Source: Prunus persica
Taxonomy: Eukaryota > Streptophyta > Magnoliopsida > Rosales > Rosaceae
Reading direction: 5' to 3'
Assembly (NCBI RefSeq): GCF_000346465.2
Contig: NC_034010.1
Span: 29,490,787 to 29,554,786, forward strand
DNA: 64,000 nt
A program made the translations under genes and the position numbers. Positions 63,479 to 64,000 of this stretch are shown here, piece by piece (position 1 is the first letter of the stretch; every line of letters begins with the position of its first letter). The notes beneath the pieces are model-generated. The model did no database searches and was not told where the DNA came from. It worked only from the letters and a program-made list of their open reading frames with translations.

Positions 63479-64000
63479 TCAAACAGAAATGGCACGACTG
63501 ATGGCCGACTTGGCCCATTCTGCAGATTCTTTTATCAAATTGTCTTCTGAAGACAAACATTCATTTAAAAAGTCTCTGCATGACTGAGATTGCTGTATCA
63601 AAGAACCTGCATTGCTTCCCAGTGTATCTGCTAGATCTCCAAGGACACCAATGGCTGTTTTCATCACCACTTCATCCCTACATACCAGTGGATATAATTA
63701 TTTAAAAAATTTAGAAAAACAACAAAACAAAAAATGCAATTTTGTAACAAGAACTAGACATTAAAACAACTCACATGTCTTTCCCCATGTATATGCTATC
63801 CAAGAACTGCAGGATGTGAGGAGCATAAGATATCAGGAGCTGGGTTTTTGGGGAGTTCTTGAAACCTTGGAAAATCCCAGAGTATGCCTCCAATATTCCA
63901 TTTCTCAGAGAATTGGTGTACTCTGTCATTTCATCGTCAGCACCTGCTGTGTGGACAGACATCTCTGCAGCACTCTGGATCATTGGCATGGCATACATCA
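63479..64000 (-). CDS. Importin subunit beta-1, C-terminal part
   Basis: Karyopherin that carries importin-alpha/NLS cargo into the nucleus. Two exons are in the window: 63775 to beyond 64000 (cut by the edge) and 63479-63677. Together they encode the final HEAT-repeat helices: MYAMPMIQSAAEMSVHTAG, YTNSLRNGILEAYSGIFQGF, YAPHILQFLDSIYMGKDMDE, VVMKTAIGVLGDLADTLGSN and ESAEWAKSAISRAISV, then stop. The splice GAC AT|G GAT restores phase. The N-terminal bulk of this roughly 870-residue family lies beyond the window. The counterpart I recall is At5g53480. Confidence 0.9.

Overview
The window is nuclear DNA of a flowering plant (eudicot). Genes have many short introns with GT-AG borders, the intergenic DNA is AT-rich with long (GA)n/(CT)n microsatellites, and three products are plastid or thylakoid proteins. 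The gene content resembles a rosid, possibly Rosaceae; that is an inference from protein and repeat style, not proof. Exons below were placed by eye from splice sites, reading phase and remembered homologues. Every complete model has a total length divisible by three.

Layout. 0.5-3.3 kb (+): spermine synthase. 4.0-17.0 kb (-): a tandem array of cyclic nucleotide-gated channel genes, with three intact copies (A, C, D) and one broken copy (B) that carries nested transposon insertions. Between copies A and B lies an array of about eight near-perfect 20-bp palindromes. 20.7-23.1 kb (+): an ABI-like SCAR/WAVE subunit. 24.4-26.0 kb (-): a 99-residue Pcc1-type KEOPS subunit. 27.6-30.5 kb (-): an alpha/beta hydrolase. 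31.9-33.5 kb (-): a tail-anchored plant-specific protein. 35.4-38.5 kb (-): a plastid-type TPR protein. 38.7-43.3 kb: no convincing coding gene, but a three-copy tandem repeat, a long fold-back that looks like a miRNA precursor, and a 1.45-kb minisatellite. 43.5-44.9 kb (-): organellar ribosomal protein bL9. 46.1-50.1 kb (-): a five-KH-domain RNA-binding protein (RCF3/HOS5 type). 52.4-53.6 kb (+): pTAC7. 54.7-57.7 kb (+): the LHCII phosphatase TAP38/PPH1. 58.8-59.4 kb (-): a small secreted precursor of a PSY-type tyrosine-sulfated peptide. 63.5-64.0 kb (-): the C-terminal end of importin beta-1, cut by the window edge.

From memory, SPMS, CNGC1, the hydrolase, RCF3, bL9 and the TPR protein are near neighbours on Arabidopsis chromosome 5 (around At5g53020-At5g53140), and ABIL3 and PTAC7 are neighbours elsewhere on the same chromosome. 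The window therefore looks like an ancestral block in which the CNGC1 locus multiplied locally. The genes do not form one pathway. Themes are polyamine synthesis, ion channels, plastid gene expression and light-harvesting regulation, RNA and tRNA processing, and housekeeping transport.

The most unusual items are the palindrome array with a degenerate second locus 52 kb away, the 40.0-kb fold-back, the minisatellite whose minus strand is open in all three frames, the CNGC copies with a G-T-N selectivity filter and a lost or decayed IQ tail, and the PSY-type peptide gene.
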